Origin: Ochotona curzoniae | Lineage: Eukaryota; Chordata; Mammalia; Lagomorpha; Ochotonidae | Direction of reading: 5' to 3' | Assembly: GCF_017591425.1 (NCBI RefSeq) | Contig: NW_024466307.1 | Coordinates: forward strand, 1,734,001-1,798,000 | DNA length: 64,000 nucleotides | Part shown: positions 11,992 to 21,845 of the stretch, piece after piece | How positions within the stretch are numbered: the stretch's first letter is position 1 | Layout: each line of letters begins with the position of its first letter | Position numbers and translations under genes: made by a program | The notes under the pieces: generated by a model | Told to the model about the DNA's origin: nothing | The model's input: only the letters and a program-made list of their open reading frames with translations | The model's database searches: none

Positions 11992-12318
11992 GGGCCCAGC
12001 ACAGTAGCCTAGCGGCTCAAGTCCTCGCCTAGCACACAGCAAGATCCCATATGGGTGCTGGTTCCTATCCCAGAGGCCCCACTTCCCATCCAGATTCCCT
12101 GCTAGTGGTTTGTGAAAGCAGTAGAGGATGGCCCAAAGCCTTGGGACCCTGCACCCACATGGGAGACCTAGAAGCAGCTCCTGGCTCCTGGCTTCAGATT
12201 GGCTTAGTTCCAGCCTTTACAACCACTTGGGAAGTGATCAGAAGACAGAAGATCTTCATTTCTCCTTCTTTCGGTAAATCTGCCTTTCCAAGAAAAATAA
12301 ATAAATCTTAAGAAAAAA
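11992..12318 (+). repeat. CSINE, full length
   Basis: Begins GGGCCCAGCACAGTAGCCTAG and ends AAAATAAATAAATCTTAAG plus A-rich DNA. All body blocks are present. Confidence 0.92.
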
Positions 12319-13273
12319 AAAGTCAACTGAACAAACTTAAAACAACTAGGGCAAAAAAAGTCCAACTCACCAAAAAAAAGTCTCATTCCAAATAGACCTC
12401 TTAAATTTCTTATAAATTTTTAAATAAAACAGAGGGACGATAATAACCACTTCAGTGAGACTGAGTGCCATGTGAAAGGATCCAACAACCAGGAAAAGCC
12501 TGAGCAAAGCGGCACATCCAGCTGAACGCACACCTAAACTGTCCCCTCCATCGCGCTCCAGGCCCGCTGCCCGCAGCCCAGGTCCCCCGGCTTTACTGTG
12601 CAGCGGTCTGCAGGAAGGCCAGCACACACTGCCCACGGAGACGCGTGTCAGAGCCACGGCTCCCAGCACACTGCTGTGCAAACTATCCCAGGGGAGAGAG
12701 GAACAAACACTCTCCTGAGGCAGAAATGTCAAGGGCACACCCTGCCGCAGCCCATGTGAGCGCCCGGGGACCAGCAGCCTGTCAGGTGAGGTAGCGCACC
12801 TGGGCTTCCTCAGGGCGGTGCTCAATTCTTACAAGCATTCCACCTTGAAGACTGCAGACCTACACTTGTCATGGCTTACGTCAAACCCCTTAATGTTTTA
12901 GCGAAGACTACTAAAAGCAAGACATCCACAGAGCAGTGCCATTTCTTTCTTCAAACCTAACATTAGGTGTTGAAGTGATTTTCAAAGCTACAGGATTTGC
13001 AAAGTCACACTGTACAATGAAAACAAAATATTGATTAGATGGCTGTTTCCTTGTGTAGAAGCAATTTTATTTTCTAATATAAAAGCAAATGTAACTTTCT
13101 GCTCTCCTTTAATAGCCTACTTTAGAAAGACATTTAAAATTATATTAGCTAACACAACCACCATGCTGGCTCCATGATCCATTAATTGAGAGACAAGGAG
13201 TGCAAGGAGGAAGAATAGACTCTTCATTCTCCCTAAAAAGTCACTAAGAAAGAGGGCCCTATAAAGTTAATTC
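12319..13273. other. No gene recognised
   Basis: Left part A-rich; 12,540-12,800 is GC-richer and gives a 152-codon minus frame (12367-12825) with no identifiable domain. AT-rich from 13,000 on. Confidence 0.45.
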
Positions 13274-13286
13274 TAAATTATATTTA

Positions 13287-13599
13287 GGGCCCAGCACGGT
13301 GGCGCAGTGGTTAAGGTCCTCGCCTTGCATGCCTGGGATCCCATATGGGCGCCAGTTCTAATCCCGGCTACCCCATTTCTCATCCAGCTCCCTGCTGTGG
13401 CCTGGGAAAGCAGTGGAGGACAGCCCAAAGCTTTGGGACACTGTACCCGTGTGGGGGGCCTGGAAGAGGCTCCTGGCTTCGGACTAGCATCGGCCGTTGT
13501 GCTCACTTGGGGAGTGAATCATTGGACGGAAGATCTTCCTCTCTGTCTCTCCTCTCTGTATATCCACCTTTCCAAATAAAATAATAAAAAAATAAATCT
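13287..13599 (+). repeat. CSINE, young copy with perfect 13-bp target-site duplication
   Basis: Starts GGGCCCAGCACGGTGGCGCA. The A-box region is GTGGCGCAGTGG and the B-box region AGTTCTAATCCCGG; it also has GTTGTGCTCACTTGGGG and ATATCCACCTTTCC. Direct repeats TAAATTATATTTA lie at 13274-13286 and 13600-13612. Confidence 0.97.
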
Positions 13600-13652
13600 T
13601 AAATTATATTTACCAGAGACGTATACAGATTAAAAAAATGAATAAATAAAAA

Positions 13653-13957
13653 GGGCTGGTACCATGGCATAGCAGGCTAAGCTTCCACCTGCAGTGCCAT
13701 ACAGGTGCAGGTTCGTGTCCCAGCCTCTCCTCTTCTTTCCAGCTCCCTGTTATGGTCAAGGAAAGCAACAGAGGATGGTTCAAGTCCTCAGGCTCCTGTG
13801 CCCACATGGTAGATCAGGAGAAAGCTCCTGGCCTCAGATCTGCTCAGTTCCGGCCATTGTGGCCATTTAGGGAACGAGCCAGTGGGTGGAAGCTCGCGCA
13901 CTCTCCCCTTCTCTACATAACTCCGTCCTTCTGGTAAAAATAAATCTTTAAAAAAAT
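13653..13957 (+). repeat. CSINE, older full-length copy
   Basis: GGGCTGGTACCATGGCATAG head, GTTCGTGTCCCAG B-box region, body and AAAATAAATCTTTAAAAAAA tail. Confidence 0.9.
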
Positions 13958-13970
13958 GAATAAAAGGCAT

Positions 13971-14232
13971 GGGCCTACACAGTTGCCTAGTGGGTAAAGC
14001 TGCCACCTGTGATGCCAGCATGCCAAATGGGCATCGGATCATGTCCCTGCTGTCCCACTCCCAATGCAGCCCAGCTAATGGATGGCCTGAGAGCTCGGGA
14101 GACCCAGGTGAAGCTGGCGCCTGGCTTTGGCCCAGCCCAGTGCTGGCCACTGCAGCTCTCTGGGGAATGAACCAGCACATAAAAATTCTCTGTCTCTGCC
14201 TCTATCTGGGTAATTTTGCCTATTAGACAAGT

Positions 14233-14265
<33 letters not shown>

Positions 14266-14266
14266 C
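13971..14266 (+). repeat. CSINE, older copy with long poly(A)
   Basis: GGGCCTACACAGTTGCCTAG head and CATGTCCCTGCTGTCCCACT, then AAATCTT followed by a pure A run of about 26. The previous, similarly old SINE ends only 13 bp upstream. Confidence 0.9.
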
Positions 14267-14730
14267 TCAAATGAAGGGAAAAGGCAAGACACAAAAAGAC
14301 AATTTTGATACAACGCCGTCACCCTCCAGACTGCTGCTCAACAGACAGCGTTATCAGCTTCATCTTCCACTCTCAGACTAGGATGAATGGCTATAAAATT
14401 TATACCTACTCTGGAAATGCCATGTAATAAGACTTTAACATTTTATCTCAACTTCTCCATGTGGGCTAATAACTGCATAAATACTCCTCATGTGGAGAGC
14501 CTTTTGAAATGAAGAAGCTTAATGAACGTGAAATCTTACAGTGCCTCAAAATCACTCAATTTTCCAAAAATGAACAGAGAAGTGGTTTTGATCTTCAGGA
14601 ACCCCCTGCTCAGGTCTCACAAAGTGAGGGACACTGCTGATCCCGCCCCAGGTCAGAGGCTTCGCAGATGGGACTCAATTCTCCTTCTCTCTGCCCATTT
14701 AACTGGACTTTTAATAATAGTAATAAATAG
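14267..14730. other. No gene recognised
   Basis: AT-rich, single-copy-looking DNA. Confidence 0.5.
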
Positions 14731-14840
14731 GAGCCAGTGTCATGGTGTGGTGACGTAAGCCTCCACCTGCAGCACAAGCACCCCATATGGGTATCAGTTC
14801 ATGTCCCGGCTGCTCCATTTCTGATCCAGTTCCACTCAAG
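14731..14840 (+). repeat. CSINE 5' fragment
   Basis: GAGCCAGTGTCATGGTGTGG through CATGTCCCGGCTGCTCC and GATCCAGTTCC, then the match stops. Confidence 0.75.
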
Positions 14841-15534
14841 TTCGGAACTCGAGAAGGGTGCATGGATGAGGAAAAAAATGGACCACTATGATTTCATGAT
14901 CATAACAGACAATGCGGGAAAGCTGTCCACTTTATTTATACAGAAACAGTCAAACTCTGGCTCAGACTTTTTACGTCATGGTCAAGTGAGTGTTTCTAAG
15001 GATAATTCTGCCATTTGTTTCACCTTAAAGCAGGATGTTATCCATCTTGACCCTGTGGTCAGGAAGTTCTCAATAGATGGTGCATATCAATCAGAAACAC
15101 ATTCCTACTACAATCCCCATTCTACAACTTAATCTTGAATCAGTTAAGGAAGGAAATGCATCACAGAAGGGAGGACCTAAAAGATCAAGGAAAAGAGGGA
15201 AAGAATAGATTCCTACTACACCTAGGGGCTTAACACCCTTGATTAGCATATGGTCAATGGGGGCAGCTGAGACAGCAACAATAAAAGGCCCTTCTGCTAA
15301 AAGGATATCAGCAACATCAACTTCCAAGTTCACCTTGGTCATAAACATTAACCCCGCAGAGACAGAGGCAGACAATGCCTAAACAGATTACAGAATCCTC
15401 AGCGGGGTGAAGCTGCATTCGTGTGCTAGTAGAGACATCCACGGGGGCCCTGCCACGCAGCGGGAAATTCCTTGCAGCCCTGCCTGCAATGGAACAATAT
15501 TCTACACACCTTCACGTCTGCCACACCCACACCA
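14841..15534. other. No gene recognised
   Basis: A 131-codon plus frame (14737-15132) starts inside the SINE fragment and shows no recognised domain; I treat it as chance. The 15,400-15,530 part may be a mutated SINE head. Confidence 0.45.
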
Positions 15535-15768
15535 TAGTCCCCAGCACAGCTTCCTGCTTGTGGCCTGGAAAAGCAGTGCAGGACTGCCCAAAGTTTTGAG
15601 ACCCTGCATCCACGTGGGAGACGCAGAGGAAGCTCCTGGTTCCTGGCTTCAGCTCAGCTCTGGCCTCTGCATCTGAGGAGTGAACCAGCAGATGGAAGAT
15701 CTGTTCCATTCTCTCTGTAAAGTCTGCCTTTCTAACAAAAAACTAAACAAATCTTTTTTTAAAAAATA
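15535..15768 (+). repeat. CSINE, head diverged or lost
   Basis: From CAGCTTCCTGCTTGTGGCCT through GAGTGAACCAGCAGATGGAAG to an AAATC plus T- and A-rich end. Confidence 0.82.
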
Positions 15769-18390
15769 GAATAGAAGAAACCAGCAGGATAGAGTGCATC
15801 ACACAAATCAAGGGCATTGTCTGATCACATTTTATCAGTTTATGAGCAGGCATGGGCCTGGTCACAATGTAAAATTGCGACCCTTGCCCACAGATCGCAG
15901 TTGGAGGAGCCCTGAAACACACAGCATAAGCCAAAGTCTTCCATGTGGACAGCAAGGCTCTCTCACCTGGCTCCTCCCTAAGCCTCCAGAGCTGTGTCCT
16001 GCACAGGGAGTCCCTCATCCCAGTGCTGCCAGGGGCTGTCCCTCTGCCCCAGGGCCCCCTCCACGGCCACAGGTTCCCCTCCAGCCAATCCATCCCCAGG
16101 TACAGCCAATCACCTCCTCCACCCCGCCTTCCCTCTGCCTCACAGCCACACACAAACCCGCTGAGAGCCCCAGTGCCCTGCTGGCCTCCTGCGGCCTCGG
16201 TGTGTGCTTCCCAGTACCAAGCTCTGAGCACAGTGTTCCAAGTTGGTCAAATGAGGAAACAGTGAAGGATGTGTGATGAGATGGTTGCCTTTGCAGGCCT
16301 GGGTCCAGATCCCCCTCCTAGCTGCTACAATCCTTAGACAGCACCACACGGCCTCCTGTCTTTCACCCCAGTTTGCAATACTGCAGTCCGCACTTCATAC
16401 TTGAGTAAGTGATCCAGAGAAGGTGGGCTTGGAGGGTCCCACAGGCAGGTGAGTCCAATCAGAAACAGCGTCCTGAGGAGGCCCCAGCAGGGGGAACCCA
16501 CTAGCTCTCCATGGTGGGGAGAGGCATGGAGGACCTTCTCTGCTCCGTTGCTCCTGGCACCAGGCTGCCAACAGGAACTCAATGGAAACAGAAGCAGCAT
16601 GAAGTAATTGCCTCAAGTGACTGGATTGCTGGTGCCTACTCCCGCCCTGGTTCTGAAATAGCTACTGACTCACGCCTCCCATTAGGAGATGCAACCTGGG
16701 GGTGGGGAGGTCAGATCTCAGCCCCCCCCCCCCCACGGGAGGCTTTGAAGCTTTTCCAGGACTCCACCTCACACACAGGAATGCTGTAATTCCTAGGGCT
16801 CTCACACACCTACGTTACAGTCCCCGCAAGTCAATGTTCAGGCATCGTCCAAGACACTTTGATAGGCTCTGCCAACTGTCAGTTTCAGCTGTTCTCTTCC
16901 ATTTCCACACAGTACAGAAACTACCACTGCAAGAGCCGTTGGCTTTCTTCTGCCTAATCATCCATTTTATTCAGAAATGTCTTTGCTTAGCCTGTGCCCT
17001 TCTAGGCTTTCAATCACGTCCACAATGAAGCCAAAGCTGACTCGGTCCTGTAACCCAGGTATGTGCAGATGAAACTCGTCACACACCCTGCTGAACTGTA
17101 CCGGCCGATAAGGGGACTGAGGGCGGTGGGCAGCACGTGAAAGCCTTTCCCCTCCTCCGACACACGGCCCCAGCAGCTTGGCTCATTGGGCCAACAGAAC
17201 TGTGGGCACCTGCGGGCATGCGACCTGGCTTCAACGCCTCTGCTGCCTGCTCCCCTCCCACCTCCAGCCGCTCTCCCCTCAGCACCTCACATGAAACAGG
17301 ATCAAGTCGCACTTCCCAGCCTCGACTTCCCCTCGCTCGTCACTCCTCACAAACCAAGTCTGTCCACGAGCTCCGTGCAGTTCCACTCAGCCGCGCCTCC
17401 CCTTCCTGCAGCTGCCTTCACAGCTCTAACGCCCGTCCTCTGGGGCCCGTCCCCTGGGGCCCGTCCTCTGGGGCCCTCGGCGACACGACGGCAGGGTGGC
17501 TTCCCGGCTGCAGACGGCAGTCTCCCCTCCCTCGCTCTCACCAGTCTGGAGAGAATGCAGTCCTCAGCACGGAAAACTGCTGCTTTTTCCCTCCTCCAAC
17601 ACGTTTTAAACAGAGCTGCTGATGCTCAAAGGAAGCCATATTTTAAAGGCTTTGAACAGTATTTTTCTCACTGAAAATCTGAACAATTCATGTAAAACAG
17701 CTTTCACATGCTATTTTTTTTTTCAGCTTAAGCATTTAAATTATTGGGAGGAGGGGAGCGAACCCTCCATCTTAAAGTTCTACTTTAAGAAACCACCTGG
17801 TAACCATTAAATTGGGGGAAAAGAATGAGAAAAAGAAATAGATTTTTACAGGTTGGACCATCTTGCAAAGGCCGCCTAGTAGACCCCTTCCTTCTGCAGA
17901 CGAGGCAGGGCGTGTTCCCTCCCGAACCTGCCCACAGCAGCACCAGAAACAGAACGCTGCCTTCTTCCTCTTCACGCAGCCCACATCTCACCAGGACAAT
18001 CTCATCTCTCACTGAGTCCTCAGGATGGACTCCTGCCACGGAGCTTCTCAATTGTCAAAGTTGCACAAGTTCACAAACTTCAAAGGTTAATTCCAACAAA
18101 CCGGTGCCACTGAGCGGGGACGCTTCCCCCAGCGTGAGCGACAGCACCCACACCTCCCAGGGGATTAAGAACTTGAGTCCATTCCTTCACATCCAGCCCT
18201 CAGCTACACTTGAGAAGCTGGTCCAACCACACACACACTGGAAAATTCTGGAAGTTGCCCTTTGAGAAAAAGCACTGGCAATCTATCAAAGACTCCTTAT
18301 TCTAAGGGTTTCCTGCTTGGATGAGGAGGTGCATAAGATTTCATCAGGCGAACATGTGAAGAAGTTAAGGAAAGGTCGGAAATGCAGGCA
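15769..18390. other. Repeat-poor approach to CpG island 1; no gene recognised
   Basis: The longest SINE-free stretch on the left side, becoming GC-rich toward the island. It contains a C run at 16,722-16,734 and a 14-bp triplication at 17,432. If the minus-strand gene proposed at island 1 is real, this is its first intron near the promoter. The many 100-160-codon frames overlap on both strands and look non-coding. Confidence 0.5.
17432..17476. repeat. 14-bp tandem repeat, about 3 copies
   Basis: Three consecutive CCCGTCC(T/C)CTGGGG units, nearly identical. Confidence 0.85.
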
Positions 18391-18622
18391 GGGTGGGCTC
18401 CGGGTGGGCAGGCAGGCAGGTGGGGTGGTCACACGCGGGGTGGGCTCCGGGTGGGCAGGCAGGCAGGTGGGGTGGGCACACGCGGGGTGGGCTCCGGGTG
18501 GGCAGGCAGGCAGGTGGGGTGGGCACACGCGGGGTGGGCACAGGCGGGGTGGGCTCCGGGTGGGCGGGCAGGCAGGCAGGTGGGGTGGGCACAGGCGGGG
18601 TGGGCTCCGGGTGGGCAGGCAG
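18391..18622. repeat. 47-bp G-rich minisatellite
   Basis: Units start at 18,391, 18,438, 18,485, 18,547 and 18,598 with GGGTGGGCTCCGGGTGGGCA, then GGCAGGCAGGTGGGGTGG and CACACGCG. The first three are almost identical 47-mers. A 15-bp partial unit (18532-18546) precedes a 51-bp variant with one extra GGCA, and the last is partial. The plus strand has many runs of three or four G, so G-quadruplexes are possible. It sits at the left edge of CpG island 1. The length is not a multiple of three, so open frames through it are artefacts. Confidence 0.95.
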
Positions 18623-19054
18623 CCGCAGGAACAGCAGGTCTGAGCGTCAAAGCCAAAAAGGAAACTGAGCACAGAAGTTCGTGCCACCCAGAGCCCTTCC
18701 ACAGCCCGTCTCTGCTCGGGCACCTCGGGCACCGGCACCGCAGAGCCCCCGATCCCCAGGTGTTAACGCTCCCCGACACCAACCCCACACGTGTCAGCGG
18801 GGCTCGTCCGGGGCGGGACAGAGGGCAGCGGGAGGGCACCAGCACCTGACCCTGCGGGCAGACGAGAGCAGCCCGGCCGGTGCCCAGCGAGCCTCGCACT
18901 CGCAGGGATCCCTTCGCGGCGACCTCGGAGAGTCACTCGACCAAAATAGCTGGCAAAGGTCAGCGCGCCGCTGCCCCGAGCCGGCCCGGCGAGTCCGGCA
19001 CGCCGCCCGCCCACGCACAGGTGCACAGCCCGCAGGAGCCCAGGACATCCTTAC

Positions 19055-20610
19055 CCCATGTTGCCAGCCCCAACTTGCGCCGAAGTTCCTGCTCGAGGCG
19101 GCGGGGTGGCCGGCGGGGGCTGTGCGGCCGAGGGCGGAGCTGCTCCGGTGCGCCCGCCGAGTCAGTCCTCGCCCGGAGACGCGGGGCGCTCCCGCGCGGC
19201 TGCACCTGCTCCTTGAGGTCCGGGCGCGGCGCGGAGACGGCGGCCTCTACTCGGCCCGGGCGGCCTCCATGTGCGGCGGGCGCGGCGGGCTCACCGGGTC
19301 CTCGGGGCCGCGCCGCCCATCGCGCTCCGGCCCGCACGCCCGGGAACGGCCTGCTCGGCGGCGCGGGGGCCGCGCTTCAAATGTCCCCGGGGCGGCTCCC
19401 GGCGCGGGGCGGGGGCGCTCGGGCAGGGGAGAGCTCCGCCCGCGCTAGGGGCAGCGGCGGCACGGCTGGCCTGCGCTCGCGCCGGGCACCGGTGCGCGGG
19501 GACGCCCGCTCCGAGGGCACAGCCGGCAGCGCGCGGCGTGCACGGCGCTCCACATCGGAATGTCTAATTCCTCCCCTCCGAGCGCGCGGGGCGGAGAGGC
19601 GGCGGGGAGGCGGGCGCGAAGGCTGGGCAGGACCGAGGCGCTCCCCCGGCGGGGCGCGGCGGGGCCATCTCCGGGCCGGCGGCGGGCTGGGAGCGGGGGG
19701 CGCCCGCGGCGGCGGGGGAGGGGGCCACCGCCCGCCCTCAGCCCCTCGCGGGCCCCCGCCGCCCGGCACGACGGGGCCCGGCTCGCGCCCGCCTCGGCAT
19801 GCGCCCTCCCGTGCCGGCGGCGAGCGGCTGCCAGGCGCCCGGCGGATGAATGAACCGCGGCAGCCGGGAGCCGCACGCGGCGCCCCGAGGCCCTGCCTCC
19901 CCGCCCCCGGCCCGGGGCGGCCGAGGCTAACGCCGCGCTGGCGGCGAGCGCGGGGCTCGAGGCACGGGCAGCGCCGCCGCCGCCGCCCGGGCGCCCTCGG
20001 TCGCGCTCGCTCCGCCGCCTCGCCTCAAGGCTCCGGGGCACGCGGCGCCCGCCCGGCGGGCTGAGCAGGTCCGAGCCGCGCGGCCTCCGGCCCCGCCGCT
20101 GCCCACGAGCCGGCCCGCGGAGGGGCGAGGCGAGGCGGCCGCCGCTTTCCGGTCAGCGCCGCCGGCGTGAGGCGAGCGCGCCGGCCGCGCGGGCTGCGGG
20201 AGGGGGCGGGGAGGGCGCGCGGCGAGGGCGGCTCCGCACCCCGCCCGCGGGAGGGAGGGCCCGAGGAGGGGGCGGCGGCGGCGGAGCTCCGCCCGCGGGC
20301 CCTGTCAGCCGCGTCAGTCAGCCCGGTGAGCGGGCCTGGCGGCCTCGCTGAGGGCGGCCCTGTCAGTCCTGTCAGCCCTGTCAGCCCCGGCGGCCTCACT
20401 GAGGGCGGCCCCGTCAGCCCCGGCGGCCTCACTGAGGGCGGCCCCGTCAGCCCCGGCAGCCCCACTGAGGGCGGCCCAGCCGAGCCGGGGCGTCCTGCCG
20501 AACCCCTCCCCGCGCCTCGCGCCTAGTGGCCGGCGGCGGGCGCGCCGCGCGCTCCGCTCCTCGCCGCCACCCCGGCCTCCTCCGCGCGCCACCCCGGGTG
20601 CTCGCGCTGG
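19055..20610 (-). other. Candidate first-exon region of a minus-strand gene, ending at a strong splice donor
   Basis: Read on the minus strand, transcription from the TATA-like element at 20,636-20,645 would start near 20,605-20,610. A near-consensus donor GGG|GTAAGG follows base 19,055. Just before it is GGCAACATGGG: an ATG (19,059-19,057) with A at -3 and G at +4, a good Kozak context. Without splicing this ATG meets TAA after one codon, so it could only encode 'Met-Gly...' through splicing. Earlier ATGs on this strand, such as 19,270 (seven codons) and 19,559 (36 codons), give short frames that end in stops and could be upstream ORFs. A 1.55-kb first exon would be unusually long, so there may be other start sites. 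I could not name the gene; none of its later exons is recognised in 1-19 kb. Confidence 0.4.
20338..20487. repeat. 33-bp tandem repeat inside CpG island 1
   Basis: Units at 20,338, 20,389, 20,422 and 20,455 share GGCGGCCTCACTGAGGGCGG then CCCCGTCAGCCCC. Units two and three are identical. The first carries two extra 9-bp copies of a TGTCAGCCC-like motif. The array lies about 120-270 bp downstream of the proposed minus-strand start site, so it would be in the 5' UTR. Confidence 0.93.
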
Positions 20611-20635
20611 GTCTCCATCCTCCCCGCGGGAGGAC

Positions 20636-20656
20636 CTTTAAATAGCCACGTCAGCG
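20636..20656 (-). promoter_or_regulatory. TATA-like element with CRE half-site
   Basis: On the minus strand the order is TGACGTGG followed directly by CTATTTAAAG. A TGACG(T) half-site just upstream of a TATA box is a known arrangement in cAMP/CREB-responsive promoters. The AT block is nearly symmetrical, but the CRE-then-TATA order favours minus-strand transcription. Function is inferred only. Confidence 0.45.
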
Positions 20657-20709
20657 CGCTCCCGGCCGCACGCGCGTCAGCCGCCGCTCGCGTCACCGGC
20701 TGCGGGGGA

Positions 20710-20730
20710 TGATGTCACGCGGCCGGAAGT
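20710..20730. promoter_or_regulatory. CRE-like TGATGTCA and ETS-type CCGGAAGT sites
   Basis: TGATGTCAC at 20,710-20,718 is one base from the palindromic CRE. CCGGAAGT at 20,723-20,730 is a classic ETS/GABPA core. Both motifs are typical of CpG-island promoters; occupancy is unknown. Confidence 0.4.
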
Positions 20731-21060
20731 CCTGCTAAATTAGGGAAGGCGCAGGGGAGGAGGAGCGGGGCGAGCTGCCGGCGCCCACCTGCTCGGCTGC
20801 TCCTTAAAGGCCAGAGCACGGGCGAGCGAGCCGGTGCCGGAGGAGGCGCCCCGCGCGTGGGTCCGGGGGGCCGCGGCCCCTCAGCGCTGGGGCGGGCCAG
20901 GGCCGCTCTTGCCCGGCCCCTCGCGCCCTCGTGTGAGCGCGGGGCCGCCGGCGCGCCGTCGGGGAGGAAGGGTCGTGGAGGACGAGGGCCCGCGGCCCGT
21001 GCGGTGGAGCTTGGGCCACTCGGAAAATGTCCTCGTCCCCGCGGCAAGGTGCCGGTGGCT

Positions 21061-21590
21061 TAGCATTCCAGGCTGTGCAGGATCGAAGTGAGAAAGTCCG
21101 TTTCTTCACTTGCTTCACCGGCACAGGCACAGGTTGTTTAGTGCAGAGGTATTTGGTCAAGGTGCGTCTCCCTGTCCAGGTTACGTGATGGGCATCTTTC
21201 AAGTGGCGGGTCCCACCACGGTCGGAGCCCTCGTTACTGCGGGAGAATTTAGTTTGCGGGTAGGTTCAAACAATTAGCTGTACTTTTATTTAACTCCATT
21301 GTCGCGGTCCAAAGATAGATTTAACTATGTTCTCCCCAGTGCCGTTAGTTGCGCAAGTTCACCTATAAATTCAGTGACCACGTTTTCCCAGACACTGTGG
21401 AGCTTTAGACCAAAGTACTGGCACCTGAAGTGACCTGGGAAACCCTGGGTTTGGGATGAGCATCTCGCAGAAAGCTTTGTTAGGGAGGTTGTGGGTCAGA
21501 ACCACTGCAGCTCAAATATCCAGCAAAGCTCTAGAGAACGTAGACTCTGTGTGTGTGAGAGCTTTTTAAAAATTCACCAATGGTTTCTCC
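21061..21590. other. No gene recognised
   Basis: Composition falls to normal right after the island. A divergent plus-strand non-coding transcript could start in the island; I found no strong donor to support one. Confidence 0.45.
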
Positions 21591-21591
21591 T

Positions 21592-21845
21592 TTAAAAAAA
21601 AAAAAGATTTATTTATTTTTGTTTGAAAGGAGATTTACAGAAAGGTCTTGTATTGATGTAATCCCCACATGGCCTTAACAGCCAGAGCCGAGCCGATCCG
21701 AAGCCAGGAGCCTGGAGCTTCTTCCAGGTTTCCCATGCGGTGCACAGGCCCAAGGACGTGACCCATTCTGCAGTGCTTTTCTAGGCTGGATCAGACGTGG
21801 AACAGCCAGGCCATGAACTGATGTCCACGTGCTACGGCACCAGTG
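21592..21845 (-). repeat. CSINE, old full-span copy
   Basis: Poly(A)-derived block, AAAGATTTATTTATTTTTG, the inverted body (CCGATCCGAAGCCAGGAGCC), then the inverted head at CTACGGCACCAGTG. Confidence 0.88.

Larger units (their letters stand above)
18640..21060. promoter_or_regulatory. CpG island 1 (promoter-type)
   Basis: About 2.4 kb of very GC-rich DNA with dense CpG, in contrast to flanks where CpG is rare outside young SINEs. It contains no SINE or LINE, as usual for active CpG-island promoters. At its right side are a TATA-like element, CRE-like sites and an ETS-type CCGGAAGT. Long open frames on both strands follow from the lack of stop codons in such DNA. By established knowledge, islands of this size mark the 5' ends of vertebrate genes; direction and gene identity are inferred separately. 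Confidence 0.9.

Noticed and set aside
14737..15132. 131-codon plus-strand open frame with a non-repetitive C-terminal part
   Set aside because: It begins inside a SINE fragment and has no recognisable domain, signal or splice context. A database search would be needed to revive it.
16722..16734. Poly(C) run as a functional element
   Set aside because: Short mononucleotide runs are common by slippage; nothing nearby supports a role.
18391..18622. CRISPR-like array
   Set aside because: Direct repeats with no unique spacers, in a mammalian genome. It is a minisatellite. No Cas-like gene is present.
18382..18849. Repetitive Gly/Trp-rich or Pro/Cys-rich proteins encoded by the minisatellite
   Set aside because: The 47-bp unit is not a multiple of three, so the same peptide motif appears in shifted frames on both strands. 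This is an artefact of the tandem repeat.
18681..20592. Very long open frames on both strands in CpG island 1 (up to 394 codons)
   Set aside because: All six frames are open at once because GC-rich DNA has few stop codons. The predicted proteins are Arg/Gly/Pro/Ala-rich without domains. Only the splice-donor and promoter signals are kept, as weak evidence for an exon.
20735..20743. MEF2-like site CTAAATTAG near the island 1 promoter
   Set aside because: It is one base short of the ten-base MEF2 consensus, so I do not count it as a site.
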